NCBI GenBank assembly: GCA_040255215.1
Contig: JBDZUM010000001.1
Location: 68,217 to 132,216, forward strand
Source of the DNA: JAQSWP01 sp040255215
GTDB lineage: Bacteria > Pseudomonadota > Alphaproteobacteria > Reyranellales > JAQSWP01
Length of the DNA: 64,000 nt
Direction of reading: 5' to 3'
Each line of letters opens with the position of its first letter. The first letter of the stretch is position 1. Under the pieces are notes generated by a model. The model made no database searches. It saw only the letters and a program-made list of their open reading frames with translations, and was not told where the DNA came from. Of the stretch, positions 31,694 through 41,502 are shown in pieces. Position numbers and translations under genes: made by a program.

Positions 31694-31722
31694 TTGCAAT
31701 TGTTGCCGGCGCCCGATATAAC
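31694..31722 (+). promoter_or_regulatory. candidate promoter of rpmI-rplT
   Basis: TTGCAA (31694-31699) and TATAAC (31717-31722) with ideal 17-base spacing, in the 218-base gap between infC and rpmI. Each box matches at least four of six sigma-70 positions. Confidence 0.5.
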
Positions 31723-31838
31723 CTCGCGCCTGAATGGGCGGCATGGCGCAAGGGCATTGCCTCCGTCGCCCCGGATAGACACGAGCGGGCTCCCTCGACC
31801 AACGGTCGGGCGTCTGGGCCGCATAGAAAGGAAGAAAA

Positions 31839-32039
31839 ATGCCCAAGCTGAAGACCAAGAGCGGCGCCAAGAAGCGCTTCTCGATCACTGCCACGGGCAA
31901 AGTGAAATTCGGCGTGGCCGGCAAGCGCCACGGCATGAGCAAGCGGCCCAACCGCATGCTGCGCCAGGCCCGTCGCACCACCGTCGCTTCCGCGCCGGAC
32001 GCGATCATCATCAAGAAGAACTTTCTTCCGAACGGTTGA
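31839..32039 (+). CDS. rpmI: 50S ribosomal protein L35
   Basis: L35 is a small basic protein of the large subunit. The 66-residue product has the family start MPKLKTKSGAKKRF and the KRHGMSKRPNRMLRQARRT core. ATG 31839 follows AAGGAAGA. It is 11 bases before rplT. The L20 leader of some bacteria forms a regulatory pseudoknot in this region; I could not fold one by eye in the 218-base leader. Confidence 0.97.
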   Translation: MPKLKTKSGAKKRFSITATGKVKFGVAGKRHGMSKRPNRMLRQARRTTVASAPDAIIIKKNFLPNG

Positions 32040-32050
32040 GGGGATAGGCC

Positions 32051-32407
32051 ATGGCACGCGTCAAAAGAGGCGTGACGGGTCACGCCCGTCACAAGAAGGT
32101 TCTGGAACTCGCCAAGGGCTATCGTGGCCGGGCGAAGGACGCTTTCCGCATCGGCATCGAGAAGGTCGAGAAAGGGCTGCAATACGCCTATCGCGACCGC
32201 CGGGCGAAGAAGCGCAATTTCCGCGGCCTGTGGATCCAGCGCATCAACGCCGGCGTCCGCGAACACGGGCTGACCTATTCGCAGTTCATGAACGGCATGA
32301 AGAAGGCCGGCGTCGAGCTGGATCGCAAGGTTCTGGCCGACATCGCCATGCACGAGCCGGAATCGTTTAAGCTGCTGGTGCAACAGGCCCAGGCAGCCCT
32401 CAAGTAG
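32051..32407 (+). CDS. rplT: 50S ribosomal protein L20
   Basis: L20 binds 23S rRNA early in large-subunit assembly and represses its own operon in several bacteria. The 118-residue protein is normal in length, with MARVKRGVTGHARHKKVLEL at the N-terminus, the long basic helix GRAKDAFRIGIEKVEKGLQY and RRAKKRNFRGLWIQRINAG. A strong terminator follows, separating the ribosomal genes from pheST. Confidence 0.97.
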   Translation: MARVKRGVTGHARHKKVLELAKGYRGRAKDAFRIGIEKVEKGLQYAYRDRRAKKRNFRGLWIQRINAGVREHGLTYSQFMNGMKKAGVELDRKVLADIAMHEPESFKLLVQQAQAALK

Positions 32408-32450
32408 TTCTCCCGTTCTCGGCGTCGACCGGGGCGGACGGAAGAAATGG

Positions 32451-32485
32451 AAAAGGGGCCGCCGGCAGACGGCCCTTTTTTATTT
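32451..32485 (+). terminator. rho-independent terminator after rplT
   Basis: Stem GGGCCG (32456-32461) with CGGCCC (32470-32475), followed by TTTTTTATTT and preceded by four A. Confidence 0.8.
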
Positions 32486-32522
32486 GCGGCACTAGAGAAG
32501 ACGGAATTGGGGCACGGCTCTG

Positions 32523-33599
32523 ATGGACCAGGTTGAACAGACGCGAAGCGAAGCGCTGAAAGCGCTTGGAGAGGCGTCCTCTCTGGAGGCGCTGGAAAAT
32601 GTCCGCGTGGCGACGCTCGGCAAGAAGGGCTCCCTGACCGGACTGCTGAAGCAGCTCGGGACGTTGCCGGTTGAAGAGCGCAAGACGTTTGGCGCGAAGG
32701 TCAACGTGGTCAAGGCCGAATTCGAGCAGGCGATCGAAGCCCGCAAGGCCAGCCTGCAGGGCGCCGCTCTCGACAAGAAACTAGCGGAAGAGCGGATCGA
32801 CGTTACGCTCCCTGCCCGCCCCCAGCCTCAGGGCTCCATCCACCCCATAAGCCAGACCATCGACGAGATCGTGGCGATCTTCGGCGACATGGGTTTCGTC
32901 TGGGCAGACGGTCCCGATATCGAGGACGACTGGCACAATTTCACCGCGCTGAACATTCCGCCCGAGCATCCGGCGCGGCAGATGCACGATACGTTCTATC
33001 TGCCGCCGCGGGCGGACGGCACGCCGATGCTGCTGCGAACCCACACCTCGCCAGTGCAGGTTCGCACGATGGTCGGCCAGAAACCGCCCATCCGCATCAT
33101 CGTGCCTGGCCGCACCTTCCGCATGGATTCCGACATCACCCACACGCCGATGTTCCATCAGGTCGAAGGTCTGGTGATCGACGAGGCAAGCCATATGGGC
33201 CATCTGAAGGGCTGCCTGCAGGAATTCGCCAAGGCGTATTTCGAAGTGTCGGAACTGCCGATCCGCTTCCGGCCGTCGTATTTCCCGTTCACGGAACCGT
33301 CGGCCGAGGTCGATATCGGCTGCTCGTGGCAGAACGGGGAACTGCGCATCGGCGCCGGCGAATCGTGGCTCGAAATTCTCGGCTGCGGAATGGTGCATCC
33401 CAAAGTGCTGGAGTATTGCGGCGTCGATTCTACCCGGTACCAGGGATTCGCGTTCGGGATGGGAATCGAGCGCATCGCCATGCTGAAATACGGCATCCCC
33501 GATCTGCGCACGTTCTTCGAATCGGATCTGCGCTGGCTGCGCCACTATGGCTTCGGCGCGCTCGACGTCCCCAGCCTGACGGGAGGGTTGAGCCGATGA
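32523..33599 (+). CDS. pheS: phenylalanyl-tRNA synthetase, alpha subunit
   Basis: PheS carries the catalytic core of the (alpha-beta)2 enzyme that charges tRNA-Phe. The 358-residue protein has an N-terminal coiled coil (about 1-85). Class II motifs follow: HPARQMHDTFYL (motif 1 region), RTHTSPVQVRTM, FRMDSDITHTPMFHQVEGL (motif 2) and FAFGMGIERIAMLKYGI (motif 3). Its stop overlaps the pheT start by four bases (ATGA), indicating translational coupling. Confidence 0.97.
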   Translation: MDQVEQTRSEALKALGEASSLEALENVRVATLGKKGSLTGLLKQLGTLPVEERKTFGAKVNVVKAEFEQAIEARKASLQGAALDKKLAEERIDVTLPARPQPQGSIHPISQTIDEIVAIFGDMGFVWADGPDIEDDWHNFTALNIPPEHPARQMHDTFYLPPRADGTPMLLRTHTSPVQVRTMVGQKPPIRIIVPGRTFRMDSDITHTPMFHQVEGLVIDEASHMGHLKGCLQEFAKAYFEVSELPIRFRPSYFPFTEPSAEVDIGCSWQNGELRIGAGESWLEILGCGMVHPKVLEYCGVDSTRYQGFAFGMGIERIAMLKYGIPDLRTFFESDLRWLRHYGFGALDVPSLTGGLSR

Positions 33600-36004
33600 A
33601 GTTCACCCTGGGCTGGCTCAAGCAGCATCTCGATACCGACGCCGATCTCGAGCGCATCGCCAGCACGATGACGATGCTGGGGCTCGAGGTCGAAAGCATC
33701 GTCGATCCGGCCAAGAACCTGCAGCCCTTCACCGTGGCGCACGTCATCTCGGCCGAGCAGCATCCGGATGCCGATCGGCTGCGCGTCTGCAAGGTCGATA
33801 CCGGCAAGGAGATCCTGCAGGTGGTGTGCGGCGCTCCCAATGCGCGCGCCGGCATGAAAGGCGTATTCGCCCCTGTCGGCACGACGATCCCCGGCACCGG
33901 ATTGCTGCTGAAGCCCAGCAAGATTCGCGGCCAGGAAAGCAACGGCATGCTCTGTTCGGCGCGCGAGCTGCAATTGGGCGAAGACCACGACGGCATTATC
34001 GATCTGCCGGCCGACACGCCCGTGGGCGTGCCGGTAGCGGATGTGCTGGGCGCCAACGACCCCGTCATCGAGATCAAGATCACGCCCAATCGCGGCGATT
34101 GCCTCGGCGTGCGCGGCATTGCGCGCGATCTGACGGCCGCCGGACTGGGCGTGCTCAAGCCCGAGCCCAAGGCGGAATCGACGGCGGCATTCAAGAGCCC
34201 GATCGCCTGGCGACGCAGCTTCTCGGCAGAAACGAGCGATGCCTGCCCGGTCGTGGCTGGCCGCTATTTCCGTGGCCTGCGTAACGGGCCGAGCCCCGAA
34301 TGGCTGCAGAACCGGCTCAAGGCAATCGGATTGCGGCCGATCTCCGCTTTGGTGGATGTCACGAATTTCTTCACCTTCGATCTCAATCGTCCGCTGCACG
34401 TCTTCGACGCCGGCAAGATCAAGGGCGACCTGACGATGCGGCTCGCCCGCTCGGGCGAAACGGTGATGGCACTCGACGGCCGCACCTACGAGCTGGACGG
34501 GGAAATGACCGTCATCGCCGACGAGCAGGGCGTGCAGGCGATCGGCGGCATCATGGGCGGCGAGATCTCCGGCTGCTCCGATCAGACGACCGAGATGTTC
34601 CTGGAAGCCGCCTATTTCGATCCCATCCGGACGGCGACGACGGGCCGCAAACTGGGCATCCAGTCCGACGCCCGCTATCGCTTCGAACGCGGCATCGATC
34701 CGCACTCCTGCATCTCCGGCGTCGAAGCAGCCACTCGCCTGATTCTCGAGCTATGCGGCGGCGAGGCCAGCGACATCGTGCAGGCTGGTGACGTCCCCGC
34801 CGACGATCGCGTCTACCAGTTGCGGCTGTCGCGCATTCCCGGCCTTGCGGGCTTCGACGTCGACAGTGGCGAGAGCAAGCGGATCCTGCAGGCGCTCGGC
34901 TTCGACGTCTCCGGCGACGGCTCCACCTGGCAGGTCGCTCCGCCGTCGTGGCGACCGGACATCATCGGCGAGGCGGATCTGGTCGAGGAAGTCGTGCGCG
35001 TTCATGGCTACGATTCCATTCCATCGGTCCCAATGCCGCGCATCGCCGCCGTCACCACGCCCGCCCGCACCATTCAACAGAGACGACCGGGCCATGCGCG
35101 GCGGGCTCTTGCGGCGCGCGGTCTTGTCGAAGCGGTGACATGGTCGTTCATGGCCGGCAAGGATGCGGCCTTGTTCGCGCCTGTCGACGATGCCATGCGG
35201 CTGGCCAATCCGATGTCGGCGGATCTCGACGTCATGCGGGCGACCATCGCGCCCAACCTGATCGACGCGGCCGCCCGCAACATCGCGCGCGGCATGCGCG
35301 ACGTCGCCCTGTTCGAGGTCGGTCCGCAATATGCGGGCAATCGACCGGAGGACCAAGCCACAGTCGCTGCAGGTATCCGATCGGGCCTGGCGCAGCCGCG
35401 GCAATGGACCGGTGGGCACCGCCCGGTCGACGCTTTCGATGCCAAGGCCGACATCCAGGCCGCGGTCCAGGCGCTCGGCATGGACCCGGAGCAGCCGCAG
35501 ATCGACGCCAAAGCGGCTCCCGGCTGGTACCATCCCGGCCGCTCCGGCGCGCTGCGGCTGGGTCCGCAGATCATCGGCTGGTTCGGTGAGATCCACCCGG
35601 CGATTCTGGCGCATTACAGGATCGAGCAGCCGACCGTGGGCTTCGAGCTCTTCATCGATCGTGTGCCGATGCCGAAGCAGGCCAGGAGCGGCAAGGCGCG
35701 CCCGCCTTTGAAACTTCTGCCGCTGCAGCCGATCGAACGCGATTTCGCCTTCCTTGTGGCGGACGACGTGACGGCCGACGCCGTGGTCAAGGCAGCCAGG
35801 GCCGCCGAACGCAGTCTGATCTCCCGCGTTGCCGTGTTCGATCTTTATGCCGGCAAAGGCGTGGAGCCCGGCAGGAAGTCGCTGGCGATATCCGTGACCA
35901 TCCAGCCCGTCGGCAAGACGCTGACCGAGGCCGAAATCGAAGCCATCGCCGGCAAGATCGTCGCCAACGTGGCCAAGGCCACTGGCGCGTCGCTGCGCGG
36001 CTGA
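33596..36004 (+). CDS. pheT: phenylalanyl-tRNA synthetase, beta subunit
   Basis: PheT gives tRNA recognition and editing of mischarged Tyr-tRNA. The 802-residue protein begins MKFTLGWLKQHLDTDADLER. It has the EMAP/OB-like tRNA-binding domain (about 40-150), B3/B4 editing domain (about 200-400, with GLRPISALVDVTNF), B5 domain (about 405-475), the class II-like core (LGIQSDARYRFERGIDPH lies earlier) and the C-terminal FDX-ACB anticodon domain (about 705-800, PIERDFAFLVADDV). ATG 33596 overlaps the pheS stop. Length is normal. Confidence 0.96.
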   Translation: MKFTLGWLKQHLDTDADLERIASTMTMLGLEVESIVDPAKNLQPFTVAHVISAEQHPDADRLRVCKVDTGKEILQVVCGAPNARAGMKGVFAPVGTTIPGTGLLLKPSKIRGQESNGMLCSARELQLGEDHDGIIDLPADTPVGVPVADVLGANDPVIEIKITPNRGDCLGVRGIARDLTAAGLGVLKPEPKAESTAAFKSPIAWRRSFSAETSDACPVVAGRYFRGLRNGPSPEWLQNRLKAIGLRPISALVDVTNFFTFDLNRPLHVFDAGKIKGDLTMRLARSGETVMALDGRTYELDGEMTVIADEQGVQAIGGIMGGEISGCSDQTTEMFLEAAYFDPIRTATTGRKLGIQSDARYRFERGIDPHSCISGVEAATRLILELCGGEASDIVQAGDVPADDRVYQLRLSRIPGLAGFDVDSGESKRILQALGFDVSGDGSTWQVAPPSWRPDIIGEADLVEEVVRVHGYDSIPSVPMPRIAAVTTPARTIQQRRPGHARRALAARGLVEAVTWSFMAGKDAALFAPVDDAMRLANPMSADLDVMRATIAPNLIDAAARNIARGMRDVALFEVGPQYAGNRPEDQATVAAGIRSGLAQPRQWTGGHRPVDAFDAKADIQAAVQALGMDPEQPQIDAKAAPGWYHPGRSGALRLGPQIIGWFGEIHPAILAHYRIEQPTVGFELFIDRVPMPKQARSGKARPPLKLLPLQPIERDFAFLVADDVTADAVVKAARAAERSLISRVAVFDLYAGKGVEPGRKSLAISVTIQPVGKTLTEAEIEAIAGKIVANVAKATGASLRG

Positions 36005-36023
36005 GGCGGAGCATTACGAGACC

Positions 36024-37826
<1,803 letters not shown>

Positions 37827-37908
37827 AAAGCGCCTGTAATCAAGGGATTTTCGCCAGACTGAAGCGAATTGAATCGACGGCGACGCTGGTCTAGATTGCG
37901 CGCCGCAT

Positions 37909-37999
37909 GGAGGGGTGGCCGAGTGGTTGAAGGCGCACGCCTGGAAAGTGTGTATGGTCTAAAAAGCCATCGCGGGTTCGAATCCCGCTCCCTCCGCCA
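37909..37999 (+). tRNA. tRNA-Ser (anticodon GGA)
   Basis: A 91-base class II tRNA with encoded CCA. The acceptor stem GGAGGGG pairs with TCCCTCC (final G-T). Anticodon stem CACGC/GTGTG holds loop CTGGAAA with anticodon GGA. The long variable arm and T-arm GGGTTCGAATCCC are present. Its last two bases are shared with the left arm of a 13-bp inverted repeat. Confidence 0.95.
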
Positions 38000-38088
38000 T
38001 CCTGCTTCGCGCTACCCGCTTCACAGGATTTGATCCTGTCCTGAATGCGAAGCAGGATGCCCTCCAAAGCTTTAGCGAAGGAGGGCCG
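37998..38088 (+). repeat. nested inverted-repeat element between tRNA-Ser and a GIY-YIG gene
   Basis: A perfect 13-base inverted repeat, CATCCTGCTTCGC (37998-38010) and GCGAAGCAGGATG (38047-38059), encloses a second hairpin ACAGGAT-TTG-ATCCTGT (38023-38039). A third hairpin pairs CCCTCC (38060-38065) with GGAGGG (38080-38085) and so covers the ribosome site AAGGAGG of the following gene. It may be a mobile palindromic element, a terminator, or translational control of the nuclease. Confidence 0.8.
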
Positions 38089-38332
38089 ATGCATTACGTA
38101 TATCTGCTAGAAAGCACGGCTTTCCCGGGTCAACGCTATGTCGGCGCAAGCGCCGATCTGCGCCAGCGACTTGCCGATCACAATGCAGGCAAATCCAAGC
38201 ACACCGCCAAGTTCAAGCCTTGGAAGTTGGTTACGTACATTGGCTTTTCAGACCAGGCAAAAGCTTTGGTGTTTGAAAAAATACCTGAAATCCGGTTCAG
38301 GCCATGCGTTTGCGAACAAGCGATTATGGTAG
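38089..38332 (+). pseudogene. GIY-YIG (URI-type) nuclease with a one-base frameshift
   Basis: A small single-domain GIY-YIG endonuclease of the type often called UvrC-like. MHYVYLLESTAFPGQRYVG and RQRLADHNAGKSKHTAKFKPW give the GIY/YVG core in the first frame. At a run of six A (about 38276-38281) the frame breaks. Dropping one A continues FEKYLKSGSGHAFANKRLW and a TAG at 38330-38332, the usual C-terminus, giving about 80 residues. Left uncorrected, the frame runs on with unrelated residues across the convergent VOC gene. The cause is a sequencing indel, a true pseudogene, or slippage on A6. The strong ribosome site AAGGAGG is inside a hairpin. Confidence 0.8.
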
Positions 38333-38367
38333 CGCATTCTCGCAATCCCGCTCCTCGTAAGGAGAAC

Positions 38368-38997
38368 TTACGTAAGCTCCTTTATTCCGTCCGGCGTCTC
38401 AATCTCCGCGCGATAGCGCAGCACCGGTCCCAGCATCACCGTCGGCGGCCGATCGATCCCGAACTCCCGGTACATCGCTTCGACCGAGGCCGGCTCAGGA
38501 TGCTCCAGCGAGAAATACCGCAGCCTCGCCCCCAGATCGGGAATGCTCGCCATCGAGCGTGCCTTGCCGCGCCGGTCGATGATCGATGGCGCAGCGCCAT
38601 CGAGCGGTAGCGAACCATCGGCCGGAATGGAAAAGTCAAACGATCCGCCCAACGCGACTTTCTCGCCGAAGATATGCGTGCGGCCCGCGAGAACGGCATC
38701 GATCCCATCCGTCCGCGCCACCCAGCCGCGCAAACGCCTGCCCTCATCCCAGTCGCGCCGTACGGCCGCCTGATCGTCCAACCCGAACCACCGCTTGCGC
38801 CCAGGATCGCTCCCTTCCGGGTCGAGCGCCACGATCTCCAGATAGACCGTATCGCCCAGCTGCAGCAGGTGGTTATGCGTGCCCATGTAAAGATGCCGCT
38901 GCCCGAAAGGCACATCGAGATCGAGGCACTGCCGGACATGCGCCACGCCTTCCTCGAGACTGGGCGCAATGACCGTTAGATGATCCAGTCTTAACAT
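38368..38997 (-). CDS. VOC-superfamily (glyoxalase-like) protein
   Basis: A 209-residue protein with glyoxalase/VOC-like folds: LRLDHLTVIAPSLEEGVAHV at the N-terminus, GTHNHLLQLGDTVYLEIVAL (metal-ligand strand with His and Glu) and a second module to about residue 200. It resembles the Glyoxalase_3 group found as single enzymes of unknown substrate. Start ATG 38997 (MLRLDHL) is preferred over an in-frame ATG 20 codons upstream. It is convergent with the GIY-YIG gene and divergent from the DJ-1-like gene. Confidence 0.85.
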   Translation of the reverse strand: MLRLDHLTVIAPSLEEGVAHVRQCLDLDVPFGQRHLYMGTHNHLLQLGDTVYLEIVALDPEGSDPGRKRWFGLDDQAAVRRDWDEGRRLRGWVARTDGIDAVLAGRTHIFGEKVALGGSFDFSIPADGSLPLDGAAPSIIDRRGKARSMASIPDLGARLRYFSLEHPEPASVEAMYREFGIDRPPTVMLGPVLRYRAEIETPDGIKELT

Positions 38998-39111
38998 GTC
39001 CCGATTGTCCTTGTGCTCACGTGCATTGTCCACGACACAACCCCGGCAATTCAGCAACGCTTGAGGACCTGTGCCTCCCTAGAATGGCGACTTCCCATTA
39101 CGGAGACTCCC

Positions 39112-39732
39112 ATGCAGATTGCGGTCCTGACTTTCGACGGCTTCAACGAGCTCGATTCGTTCGTCGCCGCTGCGATCATGAACCGGTTGCATGCCATAGG
39201 CTGGAAGGCACACATCACCGCGCCGACCCCGGAGGTGACGTCGATGAACGGCGTCACCGTGCAGCGCCAGAAGCCTCTGGAGTTCGCCAGCGAAGCCGAT
39301 GCGGTGCTGATCGGCAGCGGCGTCAAGACGCGCGAGATTGCTGCCGACGCCCTGCTGCTGTCGCGCCTGACGCTCGATCCGTCGCGTCAGCTGATAGGGG
39401 CGCAATGCTCGGGCACTCTGATCCTGGCCAAGCTCGGCCTGATCGGCGACCTGCCGGCCTGTACCGACCTGACGACCAAACCCTGGGTTATTGAGGCCGG
39501 CGTGAAAGTCCTCGACGCGCCATTCGTGGCGCACGGCACCGTCGCCACTGCCGGCGGCTGCCTGGCCTCGCAATATCTGGCTACATGGATGATCGGACGA
39601 CTGGCAAGTGTTCGCGACGCGGAAGAAGCGCTCCACTACGTGGCGCCGGTCGGCGAAAAGGAACTCTACGTGCAGCGCGCGCTGGCGGTCGTGACGCCGT
39701 TCCTGAAGCCGACGGGCACACTGGCGGCATAA
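39112..39732 (+). CDS. DJ-1/PfpI family protein
   Basis: A 206-residue class I glutamine amidotransferase-like protein. The nucleophile elbow has C99 in IGAQCSGTLIL, and the partner Glu is E13 in FNELDSF. Such proteins act as glyoxalase III/deglycase-like or regulatory enzymes, and this subgroup lacks an AraC domain. ATG 39112 follows GGAG; an in-frame ATG 33 codons upstream overlaps the VOC promoter region. It stands next to a VOC gene, so a link to reactive-carbonyl removal is possible but only inferred. Confidence 0.87.
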   Translation: MQIAVLTFDGFNELDSFVAAAIMNRLHAIGWKAHITAPTPEVTSMNGVTVQRQKPLEFASEADAVLIGSGVKTREIAADALLLSRLTLDPSRQLIGAQCSGTLILAKLGLIGDLPACTDLTTKPWVIEAGVKVLDAPFVAHGTVATAGGCLASQYLATWMIGRLASVRDAEEALHYVAPVGEKELYVQRALAVVTPFLKPTGTLAA

Positions 39733-39843
39733 CTGTCTGTCATATCCTTTGAGAACTTCAGGATGAGGGCTACAACCGGGCCTTGAGCAAATCCGTCGGC
39801 GCTCTAAACTCCCTCACCTGTTTGGCCAGTTGAGGAGCCCTCG

Positions 39844-41091
39844 GTGAACCGCATGCAATTCGGCGCTTTCCTGGCGCCGCATCATCCCGTCGGCGAGAAT
39901 CCGGCGTTGCAGTTCCGGCGCGATCTGGATTTCGTTGCTCATCTCGACCGGCTGGGCTACGACGAGTTCTGGTGCGGAGAACATCATTCGTCGGGCTGGG
40001 AGATGATCGCCAGCCCCGAGCTGTTCCTGGCGGCGGCGGGCGAGAACACCAGGCGCATCAAGCTCGGCACCGGGGTGGTGTCGCTGCCCTATCACCACCC
40101 CTTCACCGTGGCGCAGCGCATCGTGCAGCTCGACTGGATGACGGGCGGGCGCATGCTGTTCGGCACCGGGCCGGGGGCGCTGCCCTCGGATGCGCGCATG
40201 TTCGGCATCGACCAGACGCTGCTGCGCGACCGGCAGGACGAGGCGCTGGGCGTGATCGTGCGGCTGCTCAAGGGCGAGCGGCTGACCTATCGCTGCGAAT
40301 GGTTTCAGATCAATGACGGGCAGCTCCAGCTCCTGCCGCAGCAGGAGAAGATCCCGATGGCGGCGGCGTCTTCCATCAGCCCATCCGGCATGAAGCTGGC
40401 CGGCAAATACGGCATGGGCGCGCTGTCGATCGCCTCGACCTCGACCGACGGGCTGCAGGCGCTGCCGCTGCAATGGTCCTTCGCCGAACAGGCGGCCAGG
40501 GAACACGGCCAGGCGGTGGACCGGCGCGACTGGCGCGTACTGGTCTCCTTCCATCTCGCCGAGAGCAAGGAGCAGGCGCGCCAGGAGGCCGTCGACGGCC
40601 TGCAGCTCTGGCACAACCAGTATATCGTGCGCGTGCTGGCGCGAACCGGCGCGGTCAGGGTCGACGACAAATGGGCGTTGCTCAACCAGCTCAGCGATTT
40701 CGGCAATGGCGGCTCGGCGGTGATCGGCACGCCGGACGAGATGGTCAAGGCGGTACGCGAATTGCAGCGCATCACCGGCGGCTTCGGTGTGGTGCTGGGC
40801 TTCGTGCACGACTGGGCCAATCGCGAGAACACGCTGCGCTCGTGGGATCTGTTCGCCCGCTACGTCATGCCGGAGCTGAACGGCACCACCGCCCATCTCA
40901 AAGCCTCGGCCGACTACGTCGCCGGCCACAGCGTCGAACTGGCCGCCGGCCGCAGCGAGTCGATCCTCAAGGCCGTGCAGGGCGATCAGCGCGCGGAGAA
41001 GGCGTTGCAGGAAACCATGCAGCAGATGGCAGCGGGCGCGGCCAATACCTGGCGGCCGGGTGACCTGCCGAAGGATTTGGCGAAGAAGTGA
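39844..41091 (+). CDS. LLM-class flavin-dependent monooxygenase (luciferase-like)
   Basis: A 415-residue bacterial-luciferase-type TIM-barrel monooxygenase using reduced FMN. Typical segments are MQFGAFLAPHHPVGENP, GYDEFWCGEHHSSGWEMI, RIKLGTGVVSLPYHHPFTVA and FGTGPGALPSDARMFGI. It resembles limonene-monooxygenase-like members, but the substrate is not known. GTG 39844 lies after GAGGAG; ATG 39853 is the alternative. It overlaps the YjbR gene by four bases. No flavin reductase is nearby, so reduced flavin must come from elsewhere. Confidence 0.9.
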   Translation: MNRMQFGAFLAPHHPVGENPALQFRRDLDFVAHLDRLGYDEFWCGEHHSSGWEMIASPELFLAAAGENTRRIKLGTGVVSLPYHHPFTVAQRIVQLDWMTGGRMLFGTGPGALPSDARMFGIDQTLLRDRQDEALGVIVRLLKGERLTYRCEWFQINDGQLQLLPQQEKIPMAAASSISPSGMKLAGKYGMGALSIASTSTDGLQALPLQWSFAEQAAREHGQAVDRRDWRVLVSFHLAESKEQARQEAVDGLQLWHNQYIVRVLARTGAVRVDDKWALLNQLSDFGNGGSAVIGTPDEMVKAVRELQRITGGFGVVLGFVHDWANRENTLRSWDLFARYVMPELNGTTAHLKASADYVAGHSVELAAGRSESILKAVQGDQRAEKALQETMQQMAAGAANTWRPGDLPKDLAKK

Positions 41092-41453
41092 ACTACAAGC
41101 AATACAACGATTTCTGCCGCTCGCTGCCCGCCACAACCTATGTGCAGCAATGGGGCGAGGCGCATGTCTGGAAGGTCGGCGGCAAGGTCTTCGCCATCGG
41201 CGGCTGGGAAGGCCGCGCCTACCCCGGCATCACCTTCAAGGTCACGCCGGTCTCCTACGAGCTGCTGAAGAACGAGCCCGGTCTGCGGCCCGCACCCTAT
41301 CTCGCGTCTCGCGGAATGAAATGGATCCAGCATTACGACAAGCCCGGATTGTCGCTGAAGGAGCTGAAAGCCTATCTGCGTCAATCGCATAGGCTGGTGG
41401 CGCAGGGATTGAGCAAAAAGAAGCGCGCCGAACTGGGTTTGAATTTCGACTAG
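41088..41453 (+). CDS. MmcQ/YjbR family DNA-binding-fold protein
   Basis: A 121-residue protein of the YjbR (CyaY-like fold) family: FCRSLPATTYVQQWGEAHVW, KVGGKVFAIGG and ITFKVTPVSYELLKNEPGL match its beta-sheet core. These proteins are proposed to bind DNA but have no firm function. GTG 41088 overlaps the stop of the monooxygenase gene (GTGA), implying coupled translation. Confidence 0.88.
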   Translation: MNYKQYNDFCRSLPATTYVQQWGEAHVWKVGGKVFAIGGWEGRAYPGITFKVTPVSYELLKNEPGLRPAPYLASRGMKWIQHYDKPGLSLKELKAYLRQSHRLVAQGLSKKKRAELGLNFD

Positions 41454-41502
41454 TTCGGCCTAGCATTCTCCCAGGCACCGCAGAGTGCATCGGAGGATAC
41501 GA

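Noticed and set aside
39733..39843. Imperfect inverted repeat ATATCCT...AGGATGA as a second copy of the palindromic element
   Set aside because: The arms are short and do not share the CCTGTCA ends of the 46392-46494 element.
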